A stretch of DNA of 12,832 nt. It comes from Candidatus Thalassarchaeum betae. GTDB lineage: Archaea; Thermoplasmatota; Poseidoniia; Poseidoniales; Thalassarchaeaceae. The position numbers and the translations under genes are program-made. Below, one piece after another: positions 9,874 to 12,832 of this stretch. Below the pieces are notes generated by a model. It was not told the origin of the DNA. It worked only from the letters and a program-made list of their open reading frames with translations, and searched no databases. Within the stretch, counting starts at the first letter, position 1, and each line of letters starts with the position of its first letter. The stretch covers positions 1-12,832 of the forward strand of contig JAKUUO010000033.1 in NCBI GenBank assembly GCA_022448665.1. Direction: 5' to 3'.

Positions 9874-12832
9874 TCAACTGCCGCCTCTGCGTTGCTGTTC
9901 GTAGTACTGTGCGTAGTACTGCTGAGCGTACTGTCTTGCAGTCTGCTCGTCGTATCCCGAGGCGACCATCTGCTGGACATAGGCTTCTACCGGATCCATC
10001 TCCTCGACGCCTCCGAACTGCTCGACGACGTCATCACCGGGGTCCTCCTTGCCACGGCCTCGCATGACCACCGTGACTACGACGACCAGTATCAGGATGA
10101 ACGCCGCTAACCCTCCCATCAGGAGCATGCTCATGCCCCCCTCCTTCTCATCGGGCTCGTCGGGCACAATCGGGAGGAGGTTTATCGCGAGGGTCTGGGA
10201 GATGGTGTATCTGCTTCCATCTCCCTCTGTGATGAGCACATAGATGGTGGCTGCAACGCCCGTCTCCTGATACAGATCCGAGATATCGAGGGTCAACGTG
10301 AACGGCTGGCCATCGGCTAGGTTCTCCGTCTTGTTGTACTTGCCAATCGACTTCTGGGTTATCTTCTGGGTCGTCGTGTAGTCCAAGACGGCCTCAGTCA
10401 GAGCGACTTCGATGACGACGTCGCTGTTCTCAGCCCCCGAGAGGAGGCTTCCGCTGATGGTCACGAGGTTTTCGCTCTGAGAGTCCTCGGGCCTTGGTTT
10501 CGATAAGTCCACGACAGGCTCGTCATCACCGAAGTCCTCTCCGACGACTATGAAGTACATCCTTGCCTTCTCGCTTTGCTTGCCGGCCTTGTCGTAGACT
10601 ATCAGCTCGACGCGAATCTCGTTCTCCAAGTTGCCATCGGGGCTGCTGGTCAGGTTCCTGAACACGTATGTCCAGTCATCGCCGGCTGCGAAGGGTATCT
10701 GGAACTCGTGACCCACCAAAGTCGGGTCCGCGCTGTCCCACGGATAATCGAAGAAGACCTTCCACTCGTAGAGCTCGATGCCCTTCTCGCCCTCGGGGGC
10801 ATCGGGGTCGTAACTGTCCTGTGCGGTGAAGGATATGCTCAAATCGCCGGTGTCCGAAAGCCTGGCCCTGTAAACCGGCCAGTCGACTCCGGCTACGGTC
10901 TTGGTACCGTCCAGTGTGACGTATGTATCGGTGACCGTATTCTCGATCATGGACGCCGAAGCTATGGGCCTGAACTCATCGGCGAGGGTGTCATCGGTCA
11001 CCATGCGGATGTAGGTGATTCGGGTGTGGCCCTCGTCATCGTGCAGATACAGGACCAGCATCCACTCTGCGCCTATTCTGCAGCCTGTGTTCGAGGTGGT
11101 GTCGCCGACGCAGAACGAGCCCAGAGTCGGTATGGACGGGCTGAGCTGCTGCGTGTGACTGTACTCCCCAGAGTCGATAATCGAGCCGTCCCAGCCTGTC
11201 ACCGAGTCGTTGTTGCCAGACTCGAGTGTCCAGTCTGCGAAGACGCCTTCGACGGAGGTGACGTAGCTGAAGTCGAGGTCGGAATTGCTCTTGATATACA
11301 TCGTGGCGTAGGCGCCGGTAACCGTGTCGATCGAAGGCGCCTCGCCGTTGATGGTCAAATCGAAGCTCTCGCCAGCGATTCCGAAGTCGCTCGGGTACGG
11401 GGTCAAGTGGTAGGAGAGCATGTTCGACAGCAGTGGTATCGACGAGCCGCCGAGGCCCTCCGAGACGCTCGGGTTCTCGACGTCTATGGTGGTGACGATC
11501 AGTCCGCCGGCACCGCGATTGCATATTGACAGCAGTGACTGGCTATCGTAGACCGAATCGCGGATCAGCGTGTGGAATGTACCTGTCGGGTCGCTGATGC
11601 GACCGCCGCAGACCTGCGGTATCTGGGTCGACTGGACCTGTGCGGTGTCGAGGCCGGCCAGAGCGACGTAGGAGCCACCGTGCACGCCGCTGAACGCGAC
11701 AGGGTCGACATTGCTCAGAATCGGGTGATACCGGTCTATGATTGACAGGTTGCTGTAGTGAATCCTGTTGTCGACGGTGAAGTTGACCTGGTTCCTCATC
11801 GCGATGTCCATACCGAAAGGCAGTCGGTTCGGCTGGTACTCGTTCCTGTACGGTCCGAGGTGCATCTGAACGGTGCCTCCGCCGGTCATGTAGTCCTCGA
11901 GGGTCTCGGTGAGACTGAGTCCATCGCTCTCGCGGGTCTCAGCGAGGGCCTCGTAGTACTCGCCGTAGTAGACGTTGTAGTCAGTCTGCCACGGCAGCAG
12001 CACCTTGTCGAAGTGCTCGACCCAGTCAGGCGTCCCGTAGGTGTCCCAGTTCTCCAGTCGCAGTTGAGTGTAGGTCTTGCCCATCGCCTCGAGGTCCTTC
12101 TTGACGCTCTGCAGGCGGTTCTGGTCTGTCGGGTTGGACAGGATTGCCACGTCGATGTTGTCGTAGAACTGGATCTCGAAGTAGCGGTCGTTGCCCGAGG
12201 GCTCGCTGTCCTCGGTCAGAATCCCGGAGAAGCTGATGTTGTAGGTGTGGCCGTCGTACCACGAGTTGTACGGATTGGTCCAGTTGGCCTGGGCCCTCGC
12301 ATGAGGCTCGAGGTCGAACGGCCCGTTGTCGCTGTCCTCCTCGAAGACCGTCTGGCCCGTGTCGAGGTCGACCACCTTCATCGTGATCTCGTACTCGCCC
12401 GCGATGACGCCGTTCAGCAGAGGCACGGCGAAGCTGTGAGCGGATGCGTCATCGATTGGGTAGACGCACTCGTAGGTGATGTCGGCGACGCATTCGAGCA
12501 CGTCGGGCTGCAACAGCGTGATGTCCGCGCTGGCGATGCTGAAGATGATCGACGAGTGGTTGTTCGCGGTGTTGATCTCGGACTCGTTGTACCACGAGGT
12601 GAGCGGGTCCGTATTGTCGAAGATGGTAGTCACGTCGATCTTGTAGATGCCGCTCTGGAAGTCGTGCGTGGTGAGGTTGACCCGCTGGCGCTCCGCGGCG
12701 TCGAGGCCGGTGACGTCGACAGTGTAGGTGCCGTCGTCCTCGAAGGTGAACTCCTCGACGGGATGTTGTCGACACCGAATCCTGCCAGTCCGGCGTTGCC
12801 GTTGACGCCGTCATCATTGGATTGGAACCTCC
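9874..12832 (-). CDS. Very large surface protein with TM anchor and Tyr/Gln-rich tail; 5'-partial, frameshifted near 12760
   Basis: Residue numbers here count from the GTG at 12633, which is not the true start because the frame continues upstream. The ectodomain has many N-x-S/T sites and beta-rich segments. Residues about 160-410 look like a class I glutamine-amidotransferase/ThuA-like Rossmann domain (DVAILSNPTDQNRL, then YMTGGGTVQ, RYHPILSNVD, GGLIVTTID) without an obvious catalytic Cys. About 580-720 is PKD-like (AQDSYDPDAP...YEWKVFF). A membrane helix lies at about 835-856, followed by RGRG and a 60-residue cytoplasmic tail with a UBA-like motif and repeated Tyr/Gln. From 12763 to 12832 coding continues in another frame (RFQSNDDGVNGNAGLAGFGVDNI), so one base appears missing at the GGG of 12760-12762. 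The N-terminus lies beyond the window. It is probably an S-layer or giant cell-surface protein; its ligand is unknown. Confidence 0.8.
12760..12762 (-). other. Apparent one-base frameshift in the large surface-protein gene
   Basis: Upstream of this point, coding resemblance lies in the frame reading ...GVDNI; downstream it lies in the frame reading PVEEFTFEDDGTYTV. On the minus strand the junction is ATCCCGTC. A fourth C would join them as VDNIPVEEF. The run of C suggests a homopolymer error or a real deletion. Tandem TGA codons at 12811-12816 block the downstream frame from extending further. Confidence 0.7.

Noticed and set aside
10576..11529. Plus-strand open frame of 317 codons opposite the large surface protein
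   Set aside because: It is antisense to a convincing membrane-anchored protein and shows no motifs; its composition is that of a reverse-strand shadow.
9874..12633. Large surface protein starting at the GTG at 12633
   Set aside because: In-frame coding (EEFTFEDDGTYTV...) continues upstream of the GTG and there is no signal peptide at that point, so the apparent start reflects the frameshift near 12760.
12449..12817. Separate 122-codon minus-strand gene at the window end
   Set aside because: Its sequence is Arg/His-rich nonsense overlapping the surface-protein frame.

Overview
The window most likely comes from an archaeon of the Thermoplasmatota, probably marine group II (Poseidoniales) or a close relative. 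The evidence is a Gar1-type protein (H/ACA RNP subunit, found only in archaea and eukaryotes), class II tRNA-Leu genes, an archaeal-type S-adenosylhomocysteinase, TATA-like elements 21-36 bases upstream of several start codons, several secreted or membrane-anchored acidic proteins, and a bacterial-type glycerol-3-phosphate dehydrogenase (known in marine group II in place of the usual archaeal G1P dehydrogenase). The lineage is an inference from gene content; no phylogeny was run.

Layout. Bases 1-822 (minus): 3'-truncated gene for a methionine-rich lipoprotein. 870-2102 (minus): membrane-anchored M28 zinc aminopeptidase. 2156-2401 (minus): two tandem tRNA-Leu genes (CAG, TAG), both with encoded CCA. 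2503-3793 (plus): gpsA and a small winged-helix-like protein. 3790-4554 (minus): FTR1-type iron permease, convergent with the small gene and overlapping it by 4 bases. 4555-4653: divergent intergenic region with a perfect TTTAGGG-CT-CCCTAAA inverted repeat that looks like an iron-regulator operator. 4654-8549 (plus): a secreted surface protein ending in an LPATG-TM-Arg tail, a Gar1 domain fused to RG-rich segments and two RanBP2-type zinc fingers, and a TPR membrane protein. 8546-9811 (minus): ahcY, again overlapping its convergent neighbour by 4 bases. 9874-12832 (minus): a very large surface protein whose 5' part lies outside the window and which carries an apparent one-base frameshift near 12760.

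How the genes relate. There is no single obvious pathway. The set mixes housekeeping functions (tRNA-Leu, lipid backbone synthesis, methyl-cycle SAH removal, rRNA modification) with cell-surface and nutrient functions (peptidase, lipoprotein, iron permease, two large ectoproteins), as expected of a peptide-degrading planktonic heterotroph. The most unusual item is the Gar1-RG-zinc-finger fusion, which looks like a eukaryote-style RGG/ZnF RNA-binding protein built on an archaeal snoRNP subunit. The next are the putative iron box at the FTR1 promoter and the sortase-like C-terminus. No stretch longer than 300 bases lacks a gene, and I see no insertion sequence, CRISPR array or phage gene.
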